From contig OX328123.1 of the NCBI GenBank assembly GCA_946811695.1, positions 38,846,054 to 38,910,053 on the forward strand: DNA of 64,000 nucleotides. The letters are read 5' to 3'. Position 1 is the stretch's first letter. Each line of letters opens with the position of its first letter. The DNA comes from Gonocerus acuteangulatus. Taxonomy: Eukaryota > Arthropoda > Insecta > Hemiptera > Coreidae. The position numbers and the translations under genes were made by a program. Positions 20,401 to 28,867 of this stretch are shown piece after piece. The notes under the pieces are model-generated. The model was not told where the DNA came from, did no database searches, and saw nothing but the letters and a program-made list of their open reading frames with translations.

Positions 20401-23221
20401 TTCCTTTACCTGCTCCAGGCCCCCCTAGAACGAACACTACCTTTGGTTTCACCATATTTCTAACTAGTTTAGAACTTATATTCAATAGGGAATTCAGCAT
20501 AAAAATATTAAAGTAAGGTCATTTGAGTACTCTTCACTTCACAATCCACTTAATTCTTATTAGGTTACGTAGTGCAGAACCTTCCCGCTGTTATCGATCT
20601 CTGATAATGCCTTTTATGCCAACTCACCCTATGTTAATATATTTCCCTCAAATCTTGTTTTATAATTAAATGTAAAAATGGATTCGAACTGTTTTAATCC
20701 AATGTTTTGATAACAAATCACAGATATCTACGAGTTTGCTCTATTTGTTGTTTTTATAAAATCAACAAATAAAAAAAAAATAAAATCGTGGGAAGAGTAC
20801 GTCTTTACTATTTCGCATTAACGATTTTTTTTTACGTTGACCATGGGCGTATATAAGGGGGGGGGGCTGCAGCCCCTCCCGAAATTTTCATTTGATGGTA
20901 AAAATGTGTCATAAAAACCTTAAAAATAAATTAAATAAGATATCTTAGTTAATAAAAAGTAGTTTATTTTAGGTGCAATAGCGTTTTAGTTGCCTAAAAC
21001 TATTCCAAGCTCTGAATTTTTCATATTCCATACCCGGAAATGATCTCAGCCCCCCGAAATTTTCCCAGCCCCTCCCGAAATTATTTCCTATACACGCCCA
21101 TGACGTTGACTTATATAGCTTCAATTTAAATTCTGTGAGCCCTATTATAGATAAACAATAAATGTACCCCACAAAACCATCATTTTTATTTTCTTGCGAC
21201 GGGCCTAATAAGAAAGATGTATTAAGAAAACCAGCAAAACAAATTGGTTGAAACGAATATTCACCTTTATTTTATTTTATTTTTTTTTTATTTTTTCAGG
21301 AATTCAAAACAAATAAAAAAAGTGTAATCCATTTTATAATAATTGTATTCGTTGCCCTGACAAGCCAAGGTCCCGCCAGTTAGGACATATCTTGGAGGAC
21401 AATAGCAACAAATCCTTATGTGTAAGAGGACCGGAAGGGGAGAAGGGTTGAGTGCACGACGAATCTTTCGAAAACGAAACTCAAAATAACTTATTGACTA
21501 AATTTGCTAACACTTTATAATAGGAGTGAATTTTAGAGCCAGCAAAAGTCTATACAGATTAAAGTAAAATAAGTTCCTCCTATCTATGTACACTTTTTTA
21601 AACAATTCTGCCAAAATATATTGTTGGTTATGTAAATCAACCTTTTCGGGCATAATCATATAAGAAATTCAAAAAGCATCAGCTTGTAATCCATAATTAT
21701 CAAGCATATCCGTCTTCCATGTTGGTTTGGTCAGATTTGTTTAACCCCGAGTTTTTTCTGAACATTTGTGCAGTTGAAACATAACTTTTTCCCATTTTAG
21801 GGATATCAACTTCTAGGCTAGCCTATTAGCCAGTAAAATTTAATATCTTTGTTTTTATTTTTAGAGGCATGCAAAATTGTCAGGAAGTATAGTTCTCTAT
21901 GCCCAACTACGCATTGAATGGATCTGAACTGTAATGTAACCAGATTCCTTATATGAAAAGCTCTTTTATATAATTCATATTTTCTTAGTATTTTTATCAT
22001 TTTCACTCCAGTTATTATTAATTATTTTAATATCTGGAATATTTGAGAACATCTGGAAAATATCAATAAAAGATAACCTATAGCTTAAGAGATTCAAATT
22101 TAAACACACAAACAGTGTCAGGCTAATAAATTATCTGCTTCATACCGAAAATTAAAAGCATTTCTTTGACTCCAAACAAAACAACATGATACAGAGTAAA
22201 ACAAAGTGAACAGCCTTTACAAAGTTAAATATATTATATCTTGAAGTCAAAATTTAAAACTACTTTTAATTGATTTACCATTTCAGTATACAATATTGTC
22301 TACTGTTTTGTCTGGTTAGACCTAAAGAAGGATTTTAGTTTAAGCATAAAATATAGCTAATTTACTGTACTAAACATTTTTATGTCATTTATTATAGCCG
22401 TAGCCCACCACCCATCTCTTTGTTAGTATCATGAATAATCAACATTATTTTCAGTTTCTTTTCTTCATTGATTCCCTTAATATTTTGTTTATTTAAAAGT
22501 TTAGAGTTATTTGCTTCTGAATTACTCATGTATGTTTGATAATGAAATATGTTTCTTATGGTTCTGAAAAATATTAATACTTTCTCTCCACTTGAATGAA
22601 AATATCCCAATGATTGATTTTTTAAAAATTGTATATGTAAAACATTTAACTTATGCATGGCATGTATATTTTTTGTAGAAACTTAAGCCCCATATAAAAG
22701 TCAGTTTGAAATATACTTAGTATTTACTTCCAGGTGAAAAAATTTGCACAAGAAAACACTTACATGGCCGCAGGATATGCTGGTGGTTTCCTTATTGGGA
22801 TTGCTTCTTCTTAAATAATTATTAATGACGGACCTTCGTGTGTGTTATATTTTAATTGATGTTTCATAAATGTTAGATAAAATGTTTGTTAGTAATATTG
22901 AAATCTTATCATTAAATCAAAGTAGAATCTTATGGATTATTTTTCCAAGGCTATCTAAGTGAGTTCTTAATTATATAAATTAGCAATACATTTTTAGTCT
23001 TGATAAGTATGTTTTATCTTATTTAGGTGGAACGATTTGTTGATCGAAAAATTGAGAAAGTGGAGAAGGTAATAAAGAAGAAAGAGATCAAAGCAAAGAA
23101 ATGGTACCACACAAAAATCCTCAATGATCCTGATTATTTTGTATTTGAAGAAATTCATGTTTTTATGGCATCATTTTTTGCTAGTTTTGCAATAGGAATG
23201 GCATTTGGGCGTATTTTCTAA
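9240..23221 (+). CDS. FUNDC1: FUN14 domain-containing protein (FUNDC1-like), gene span
   Basis: Exons: 9240-9397, 12048-12243, then either 22734-22814 or 23027-23221. Splice phases fit: exon 1 ends in TG and exon 2 supplies G to make Trp; exon 2 ends in phase 0. The joined core, CTSGW then [20 protein letters not shown], followed by [18 protein letters not shown], is the FUN14 domain, with Gly-rich membrane segments that sit in the outer mitochondrial membrane. Vertebrate FUNDC1 binds LC3 to drive mitophagy. The N-terminus here (52 aa) shows no YxxL/I LC3-binding motif, so that function is not shown. Product is 144 aa with the first last exon or 182 aa with the second. A kinase gene lies antisense in intron 2. 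Confidence 0.9.
10325..11990 (+). mobile_element. piggyBac-like relic in FUN14 intron 1
   Basis: The right end is GCGAGTGCTCAAGGG followed by TTAA (11991-11994). Related GCGAGTGC motifs recur near 10452, 10498 and 11950. Coding remnants: an acidic stretch [14 protein letters not shown] near 10665-10720, and 10878-11060 with [20 protein letters not shown] followed by [15 protein letters not shown]. These resemble the N-terminal part of piggyBac transposase. The catalytic Asp region is absent. The left boundary (TTAA at 10321) is a guess. Confidence 0.55.
11334..11394 (-). mobile_element. Ultra-short retroposed unit (GGCGC module)
   Basis: On the minus strand: GGGCGCTAATAGCC, a short loop, TTGATGCGCC, then an A-rich tail. 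Flanked by TTTCCATA at 11326-11333 and 11395-11402. Confidence 0.7.
12048..12243 (+). CDS. FUNDC1: FUN14 gene exon 2
   Basis: Acceptor CTTTCAG|GCTAAC, donor GACAAG|GTAGTT, 196 nt. Encodes most of the FUN14 domain: [20 protein letters not shown] is a membrane segment, followed by the amphipathic [19 protein letters not shown]. Confidence 0.9.
12505..12984 (-). mobile_element. tRNA-derived SINE (copy a) with 5' extension, 480-bp unit
   Basis: On the minus strand the tRNA-like head (12858 downward) has box A TTAGCTCAGTGGTAGAG and box B near GAGTTCAAATGCC. The body follows and ends GTTACGGGACTGATTTT with an oligo-T end. A further 126 bp (12859-12984) upstream of the head is shared with copy b at 51134-51613. 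Both units are exactly 480 bp. The long ORF across it is incidental. Confidence 0.82.
12985..13498. other. Intron sequence without recognised feature
   Basis: Part of FUN14 intron 2; AT-rich, no exon, TIR or coding similarity recognised. Confidence 0.4.
13499..13798 (-). mobile_element. Fragment of the long-TIR family T1
   Basis: Starts GGTAATACTGAAG; 13546-13630 matches a T1 arm (CACTAAACACGAATCCGTT, CTCTCAACTAGGAAAGAAGT). 13650-13795 matches the interior of the 2909-3920 copy in reverse orientation. The other arm is lost. Confidence 0.75.
13801..15655 (+). repeat. Tandem dimer of a Helitron-like 265-bp unit, first copy interrupted
   Basis: Unit 1 is 13801-13885 plus 15211-15393; unit 2 is 15394 to about 15655. 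Both start TCTATTATATAAAAATGAAT and share CTCGAGAACAACTGAACCG and CCTTGAA-TACGAGGATGGTT. Unit 1 is split in its T-run by the element at 13886-15210; unit 2 keeps the empty site. Confidence 0.75.
13886..15210 (+). mobile_element. Helentron-like non-autonomous element 1
   Basis: The 5' end TTAGCGCGGTTCC opens a perfect stem GGTTCCTCCCT/AGGGAGGAACC. The 3' end has the inverted GGAACCGTGCTAA about 45 bases before the terminus GCGAGTCGGAC. This arrangement, with insertion between Ts, a (TA)n tract (14024-14092) and no open reading frame, is that of Helentron-associated elements (DINE-1 type). Small tandem copies of GCTGGCCCTTTGTCACCGGT occur near 14915-14960. Confidence 0.7.
15671..15886. mobile_element. 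Hairpin MITE, arms about 76 bp
   Basis: 15671-15746 and 15809-15886 are nearly perfect inverted copies, with GAACATGTAATCACTAGGTG on the left and its complement on the right. The loop is about 62 bp. Confidence 0.85.
16024..16326 (+). pseudogene. Unrecognised ORF with one internal stop
   Basis: 101 codons open apart from a TAG near 16196. The translation includes [20 protein letters not shown] and later [20 protein letters not shown]. The amino-acid make-up looks protein-like and the opposite strand does not. I do not recognise the family. It could be a processed pseudogene or transposon piece in FUN14 intron 2. Confidence 0.25.
16973..17028 (-). mobile_element. GGCGC-module unit, diverged
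   Basis: On the minus strand GGCGCTAGTATCC, a loop, TTGTCGATTCACC, then an A-rich tail; no TSD recognised. Confidence 0.5.
17311..18408 (+). mobile_element. Helentron-like non-autonomous element 2 with central tandem repeats
   Basis: The 5' end TTAGCACTTTCCTCC forms the stem ACTTTCC/GGAAAGT. The 3' part has the inverted GAGGAAAGTGCTTA followed by GCAGCTCCTGCATGACGGAC and a T-run. It contains a (TA)n(TG)n tract at 17437-17482 and about four copies of a 125-130 bp repeat. Confidence 0.7.
17482..18045 (+). repeat. Tandem repeat, about 4 copies of 125-130 bp
   Basis: Each copy has a GGAGGGGGGGTTTACTCCGG-like block, then a variant of CAGCCGTAATTTTTGTT and of TTTCAACGAAACTCGGTATT. It is diverged between copies and sits inside the Helentron-like element. 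Confidence 0.75.
18989..19043 (-). mobile_element. Ultra-short retroposed unit (GGCGC module)
   Basis: On the minus strand GGTGCTAATGACCTCGG, TAGTAGATGCACC, then an A-rich tail. Flanked by a perfect 13-bp TSD ACGATATATTATT (18976-18988 and 19044-19056). Confidence 0.8.
19526..19783 (-). CDS. CMPK1: UMP-CMP kinase exon 2
   Basis: Starts [12 protein letters not shown] in frame with exon 1; has the LID Arg residues and the final helix; stop TGA at 19528-19526. Confidence 0.9.
   Translation of the reverse strand: MELLFVLFLDCNENVCIDRCLKRGAAGSGRSDDNEETLKKRIQTFYNDSLPIVEHYRTLNMVKTVDASKPKETVFEEIKEIFKGI
19526..20500 (-). CDS. CMPK1: UMP-CMP kinase, two exons, nested in FUN14 intron 2
   Basis: Exon 1 is 20500-20135 (donor GACAAG|GTGACT) and exon 2 is 19783-19526 (acceptor TTAAACAG|GTGGAG); the intron is 351 bp, phase 0. 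The product is 207 aa. It shows GGPGAGKGT (residues 26-34, P-loop), [11 protein letters not shown] (NMP binding), [14 protein letters not shown] and the short LID with GRSDDN, all diagnostic for eukaryotic UMP/CMP kinase, which phosphorylates UMP and CMP with ATP. Family proteins usually start near the second Met (MVKPK, ATG at 20455). The 15 extra residues, with Lys and Arg but no acidic residue, could be a targeting extension or simply 5' UTR. It has no in-frame stop. Confidence 0.92.
20135..20500 (-). CDS. CMPK1: UMP-CMP kinase exon 1
   Basis: 122 codons from ATG 20500 (alternative ATG at 20455). Carries the P-loop and NMP-binding region. Confidence 0.88.
20842..21102 (+). mobile_element. 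Intact hAT-type MITE (261 bp)
   Basis: Ends are CATGGGCGTATATAAGG and CCTATACACGCCCATG. Perfect 8-bp TSD ACGTTGAC at 20834-20841 and 21103-21110. The C-rich and G-rich runs near both ends are complementary. 8-bp duplication and TIR style fit hAT. Other copies: 5612-5758/8333-8396, 8397-8624, and a terminal piece near 27210-27232. Confidence 0.9.
21111..22733. other. FUN14 intron 2, rightmost part
   Basis: AT-rich; no gene, TIR or coding relic recognised. Confidence 0.4.
22734..22814 (+). CDS. FUNDC1: FUN14 gene last exon, form a
   Basis: Acceptor CTTCCAG|GTGAAA, 26 codons plus [23 protein letters not shown] and IGIASS. This is the classical FUN14 C-terminal glycine-rich membrane helix. An ATTAAA at 22911-22916 could end this transcript. 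Confidence 0.85.
   Translation: MKKFAQENTYMAAGYAGGFLIGIASS
23027..23221 (+). CDS. FUNDC1: FUN14 gene last exon, form b
   Basis: Acceptor TTATTTAG|GTGGAA, same phase 0 as form a and also starting Val-charged-charged-Phe. 64 codons: a Lys-rich helix [19 protein letters not shown], then [10 protein letters not shown] and a C-terminal hydrophobic segment [26 protein letters not shown] at 23417-23422. It is either an alternative to form a or, less likely, the exon of a separate gene. Confidence 0.65.
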   Translation: MERFVDRKIEKVEKVIKKKEIKAKKWYHTKILNDPDYFVFEEIHVFMASFFASFAIGMAFGRIF

Positions 23222-23619
23222 AATCTTTTGTATTTATTATTAACTTTTTCCTTTTTTTTTTTTGTACATGAAGTATCTAAATATCTAACTGTAACTTATA
23301 GTATTGTACAAGCTTTAATAACTTTAAGACCAGCACGGTTAGTATGATGTATAATATGACTGATTGAATTTTAATTAAATTATCCTAGTCCCTGCCATCC
23401 TTCTTTGTCACTTGAAAATAAAATATTGGCGTTAATAACCTCAAAGGTCGCCACACCTTAAATATAATTTAAAAAATAAAAACCAAATTATATTACAAGG
23501 ATTATTATTCAACCCCTCCCTCTATACTGTTTGTTGTTTTCAGCTTCTCAGTCCTCGTGTTTAACTTCTTTATACATTCAACAATATATTTGGGCACAAG
23601 AAACCTTCATTTGTTTTAA

Positions 23620-24091
23620 TGGCTACGACTATTTTACTGGCTCTGCTTCTGATGTGTATGAGAATGATTCAATTTAGATTCAGAACCACCACTTCCTATG
23701 TACCATTTGCCTTTAAAATGGAATGCTCTTCATTAATTGACAGTATCCAACCACAGTCCTTGATGGTGCTAGCATTTGTATCTGGTACATCAACTGATGC
23801 AGAAAGAGTTATATCATCAAATTCTAGACTATTTACAAATACATCCAACTTTTTGGCCACCAAAATACTTGGATGTAAATCCAAGAAGTTAGAATGAACA
23901 CCTTTTCCTTTTAACCTCCTGGGTTTACAACCTTTCACATCCTATTCATCTTCAAATGGGAAATATTAGAAGTTTTCATCATCTGTTTGGGTGTTTGGTT
24001 TCATCTTATTAACTTATGTTGAGGATCTTCTGGAAGAGAAATTGCATTTCATGAACTGTCTGGTTTGAGAAACTCTTCAGACATATAACAT
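23620..24091 (-). pseudogene. Copia remnant, linker and start of RT
   Basis: On the minus strand WILSINEEHSILKANGT resembles the copia segment that begins RT (new-sentence position before NNTWELV-type sequence). Stops surround it. It probably continues the integrase relic at 26656-27294, split by gypsy B. Confidence 0.45.
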
Positions 24092-24183
24092 TGTAGTATC
24101 CTGCAATGTTAATAACCATATGTTTTGTTGCTTAGCAACCAACTGCAACTCAATGAGTGTACCTTAATTTAAGTAAACACTAC
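24092..24183 (+). repeat. 5' LTR of gypsy B
   Basis: TGTAGTATCC to AAACACTACA, 92 bp, aligned with the LTR of A but lacking about 44 bp. Followed by TTTTGGCGCAGTCGGC. Confidence 0.75.
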
Positions 24184-24314
24184 ATTTTGGCGCAGTCGGC
24201 AGTTACCAAATTATTGTTCCTTACATTCGGAGGTTGGTGGTCCTACTGGCCGGGTTGTGTAGGCTCTTGAAAATATTCCAAGCCAAGATTAGTACTTTGA
24301 ATTAAAAAGTCATC

Positions 24315-25115
24315 ATGAGTAAGTTTATGTATTTTTTTTTCAATATGGAGGTTGCTGCAAGACCGGGGCCATTCAATCCTCACCTGGATGAAAATGCAGC
24401 GAGTCGCTGGTCAACTTGGTTGAGCGAATTCAAAATTTTCATAGTGGCGGCTGATATTACAGTTGATGTATGGAAAATCACACTAATGTTGAATTGTGCA
24501 GGTCGTTAAGTTCAGGAAATATTTTGAAATTTACAAGATATAGGCCTTTCTTATGAGGAGGTGAAGGAAAAGTTGACTAATCATTTTGCTCCCAGATAGA
24601 ATGTTTTATACAAAATTTACAAATTCCGGGAAACCCAACAAGAACCGCCTGAGTCGATTATGGAATTTTATATTCGTTTAAGGAAAATGGCGGCAACTTG
24701 TGATTTTGCGGAAAGGACTGATTTTGAAATTTAAGACCAAATTTTACTCAGGACCACATCGGATAATTTGAGGAAAGAAATGTTGAAAAAAGGAAATTTG
24801 TCACTTCAAAAGGCGTTGGATTTTGGTTAAACGGAAGAAATTGTGAAAATTCAAATTTCTTCGTTTTCCGGGTCTAATTCTGATTTGGTGCATAATGTCA
24901 ATCGTTCTTGTTTCAATTGTGGTGGTTCTTGGCTGCACAAAAGAGGTAAAATTGCCCAGCAAGAGGTAATCTTTGCAAGGTCTGCGATAAATATAATCAC
25001 TTGCGTAGTGCTAGGATGGCTACTTGAACGAAAAACTGTTCCGTATCTCCAAAGAAGAAACCGGAAAGGGTTAAAAACGAAAAAATCTTTCCATCAATCA
25101 GGCTGTAAATGAAAA
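24315..25115 (+). pseudogene. Gypsy B gag
   Basis: Pieces: a capsid-like segment with SRWSTWLSEFKIFIVAADIT, continued in other frames, and zinc-knuckle residues CFNCGGSWLHKRGK near 24908 with a second knuckle C-X2-C-X4-H near 24975 after a shift. Several stops. Confidence 0.75.
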
Positions 25116-25149
25116 TTCTGAATCATCTGCCAGTGATTCTAACGCTGAA

Positions 25150-25545
25150 TTGTCCTTCAATTTGTTAAATATGGCCAAAAGTAGAGGCATTCCAACAAAG
25201 AGATTGAAAATTTGTGGAAAGTTTATTGACTTTATAGTAGACACTGTGTGTTCAGTGAACATAATTAATCGAACAAGTTATGAATCTTTAATTGATCCAC
25301 CTCCATTGAAACGTACTCGCTGTTCTCTCAAAACTTACCAGGGCCGGGCCGTGAAGATGCTAGGTGAATTTAGATGTAATTTTGTCGTTAAATGTTGCAC
25401 TGTAAGAGCTCAAGTGGTTGTCGTGGAGGAAGGGGACTGGCTATTAGGCTGTGATACTGCCAGAGATCTGGGGATTGTATCACTGGCACTTAAAATAGCG
25501 GATAGAAAGGATTTGATCAAAAAAACAATTTCCAACGATTTTTGA
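25150..25545 (+). pseudogene. Gypsy B aspartic protease region
   Basis: 131 aa open segment. The expected DTG/DTGA active site reads VDTVCSVNII, so the catalytic triplet is altered (D-T-V). It continues with WLLGCDTARDLG, typical of gypsy proteases. Confidence 0.75.
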
Positions 25546-26655
25546 TGGGATTGGAAAATTAAAAAATGTTTGTGTTAAATTGCACGTAAATCCTGATGAT
25601 GAACCGTCCGCTATCATGTATCGTCGTACTCCTTTCCAAATCAGGGAGAAATTAGAGGAAGAGATTGATAAAACTTGACATCATTGAGAAAGCTGAAGGA
25701 CCAACATCTTGGGCTTCACCAGTTGTAGTTGTACCTAAAAAGGATGGGAGCGGGGGAGTTTGTGTTGAAATGAGGAAACCAAACAAAGCGATTCAAAGAG
25801 AACGCTACCCCAATCCTACGTTTTCAGAAATTGCGGCACTAATTAATGGGTCTACTGTCTTTTCAAAATTGGAACAAGGGTTTCCATCAACTTGAATTGC
25901 ATCCTGATTCACGCTCGATCACTACATTTGCAACCCACTTGGGTTTGTTCAGGTAAAAAATACTAAGTTTTGGCATTAACTCAGCGCCTGAAATTTTCAA
26001 CGCTGTTATACAAAAAAATTATAGCTGACATTCCGGGTTTTGTAAATGTTAGTGATGATATATTCATTTTTTGCGAATCAGAAGTTAAACACGATCGTAC
26101 TCTGAAAGGGTTGCAGGACGTGGGCCTTACATTAAATGAGGAGAAATGCCTTTTCAAGCAAGACACAGTGCCTTACTTGGGCTTTGTGCTTTCACGTGAA
26201 GGAATTTCTGTGGACCCTAAGAAGAAAAAAGCCATTCTTAAATTGAAACCACCAACTGATGTTCACGGCATTAAAAGTTTCTTGGGTATGGTAAATTTCC
26301 TTACTAGATTTATACCAAATTTAGCTAATCTGACAAAACCCCTTCGAAATTTGGAAAAGAAGGACGTTAAGTGGAAATGGGGAGAAAAGGAACACCTGTT
26401 TTGAGCTTATAAAAAAAGAAGTTAGTAATGCCATTTCTATCAAATATTTTGATAAAAGGAAAACTCTACATTTATGCACAGATGCTGGGCCCGAGGGTCT
26501 TGGTGCCATCCTAGCACAACCTGGTAATAAGAAGCCTGCAATAATAACTTGCGCGAGTATCAGTTTATAGGATGTACAACAACGATACAGTCAAATTGAG
26601 AGGGAAATGTAGGGATTATCTTGGGCAACTCAATATTTCCATGAATACTTAGCAG
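25546..26655 (+). pseudogene. Gypsy B reverse transcriptase and start of RNase H
   Basis: Contains SPVVVVPKKDGS, VCVEMRKPN, FSKLEQGF, a polymerase box changed to VSDDIFIF, YLGFVLS and FLGMVNFLTRFI, then LCTDAGPEGLGAILAQ of RNase H near 26465. It is disrupted by stops near 25895, 25960 and 26404. Confidence 0.85.
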
Positions 26656-27294
26656 GATACTACAATCAAGTTTCGTCAAACGAAGCTTTTCTTCCAAATT
26701 TAACTTTTCTTTGATCCCCACAGTTGGTACCTGTTGTCCATAGAGCCCAAAAGAAAACGTTTCTTTGAATGATCACTAAATTTTTCTTTTCTGTCTTCCT
26801 TGAGTATTAGAGAATAAGGAAAATCAAACATTTTACTTTTTTTCTAAAGTTGGTTTATAGCCAAACCACTTTTCAGCAGAAGTAACGTCTTTAGGTATAC
26901 ATAAGTAGGTAATCTATTAGTAAATAGGTGGAGGTCATACCTGCCTCTCTCCACATTTCCTCTGCAAAATCACTATAAATTGAAAGATAGCTAGCCATTT
27001 CTACGAATGTCCAATTCATTCTCTCAGAGAGATTTCTAGGCATGGAATAGCATACTTCAATACAAAATTGGATAAACTCTGAAGACCACTTCTAATACAA
27101 CAGAGTTTTTCAATGGATTCTCCAAACTGGGCTTCAACCATTCCTATATATAGCCTGAATTTTTCAAAAACTTCTGATTTATTCCTCAGTATGTAAGTAC
27201 AACAAAAATGAGCTGCAGCCCTCCCCCCCCTAAGCCCATGACTCGAGAGCAACTCAACTGAACAAGATTTTACACAGCAATTTGCACAGAGCAA
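26656..27294 (-). pseudogene. Copia integrase remnant
   Basis: On the minus strand: LRNKSEVFEKFRLYIGMVEA, then EMASYLSIYSDFAEEMWREA and a downstream FGYKPTL-like part. These match copia integrase core and its C-terminal part. Frame breaks throughout. A hAT MITE end (CATGGGCTTAGGGGGG, minus strand) abuts it near 27210-27232. Confidence 0.65.
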
Positions 27295-27740
27295 AAGCTG
27301 AGCTAATAGATACGAGTGCTTGCTAAGTAAGAATTGTCATTAACAGCCTCTAGACCCCTTTTTGTTTTCTCAGCGATTAACCATTTTATCATCAAAACCA
27401 GGAGGTGATCTACGTGAATGGGCCTTCAAGACGACATGCTGACCTATTCCCAGTCTCAATGTGTCATCTGTAATGCCATGAGAAAAATAAATGATCAGCT
27501 GACATGTTTAATAATTTATCATTATTTCCAATATATAAATAAGTTAATTTCAAATATTTCTAGAAAATATATGAATAAAAAATAACGTTTTAATATGATT
27601 CTTTGGTACTTACGTAATATTGCACTGATCTCGAGAAGTGGCTCCCATTCTGGCTCTCGTCAGTGATCCGGATCAGGCACTGTGACGACGATTTACTAAG
27701 ACCATTTATGGCACCAAGACCATGTATTAATATTATCATC
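27295..27740. other. Spacer without recognised feature
   Basis: No gene or repeat recognised. Confidence 0.4.
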
Positions 27741-28745
27741 TAGACCGAGAGCTAGCAACGCACTTTTCATGAAGTGTTTTATGCACCCTGAAATTTTGCT
27801 ATAATGTACCTCTTAGGTAGATAAGAAGGTAAATATGTGTTTCCTGGACATACCTTGGAACACCAGGTACTGCGCATAGGGGAAAGGTGCAAAACAATAT
27901 TGCCCAAAAGTAGAATTTTATTCAGAAGCCAACTATTATTATAGATTGGTGATTTACTGACTTGGTATTGGAAATATCACTATGAGCAGCACTCAGGTGC
28001 AAAAGGGCCATTCGATGCTACTCACTAATGATGTGGAGTATCGTAAAAATAAAATAATAATAATAACTATTATTAATGAAAAAAATGGCAAATTAAGGCA
28101 ATTTTCAAATTAATAATAAATAAGGCAGGCACTTTTAAGGGGGTAAAAATGATAATAATAAAAAAAAACTAAGTACCTAGTTTTTATTTTTAATATTAAA
28201 TGAAGTGCTTTATTCACGCTGCGATTTAAACAACGTCTTCAGTAAACATATTTGAAAATAATTACAAAAGGGCAGACACTTTTTTGTGGTATAATTATCA
28301 GGAAACATAAAAATAAATGTTGAATATGATAGACTGCAATACAATGCGCGTAACCGTAAGAGTGAATGACAGCACCGCGCAGTTGTGGTTATTCTCTGCG
28401 CTCTCATTGGTTCTTGCTCATATGATCTTGTACAGCTGTTCCGGTTTAAATGGCAGCGCGAATAAAACTCTCATTTAATATGAGAATAAAAACAATTAAG
28501 TTTTTTTTACCCCTTAAAAGTGCCTGCCATATTTATTAATCATTGTGAAATTGTCTTAATTTTACATTAAAGATTGTTGGCTTCTGATTAAAACTCTATT
28601 TTTCCCCTATGCGCAGTACCTGGTGTTCCAAGGTATGTCCAGGAAACACATACATACCTTCTTATCTACCTAAGAGGTATATTATAGCAAAATTTCAAGG
28701 TGCATAAAACACTTCGTCAAAAGTGCGTTGCCACCTCTCGGACTA
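27741..28745. mobile_element. Fold-back DNA element (about 1 kb)
   Basis: Starts TAGACCGAGAG and ends CTCTCGGACTA. The arms include GTACCTGGTGTTCCAAGGTA and its complement (27845-27890 against 28610-28650) and GGCAGGCACTTTTAAGG inside (28121 and 28515). Arms run about 27741-28160 and 28500-28745. No transposase and no clear TSD. Confidence 0.82.
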
Positions 28746-28860
28746 AACGAGTTGGATTGACTTGAGTTTCGTTATGACCTTGAGCGAGCGGATATAGCAT
28801 AAGTGCAATTATAGCATAATTGCTATGCGTTTCCGCTCGCTACCGGAAGAACTACTCTTG
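28746..28860 (+). repeat. Relic related to the T1 interior
   Basis: CGAGTTGGATTGACT followed by TTGAGCGAGCGG also occurs at about 3578-3625 in the T1 element. Here the AGCGAGCGGA is repeated inverted (TCCGCTCGCT) 45 bases on, giving a hairpin. Confidence 0.5.
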
Positions 28861-28867
28861 GCTATTG

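Larger units (their letters stand above)
24092..26655 (+). mobile_element. Ty3/gypsy element B (decayed)
   Basis: LTR 24092-24183, primer-binding site 24184-24198, gag, protease, RT and the start of RNase H in order, with many stops and frame breaks. The right end is lost within RNase H near 26650. Same lineage as element A, and it preserves the site where the T1 element entered element A. Confidence 0.88.

Noticed and set aside
24085..26660. Inverted GTAGTATCCTGC / GCAGGATACTAC at the two ends of gypsy B
   Set aside because: Could suggest a second LTR end or TIR, but the right copy is within RNase H sequence and no TSD matches; treated as coincidence.
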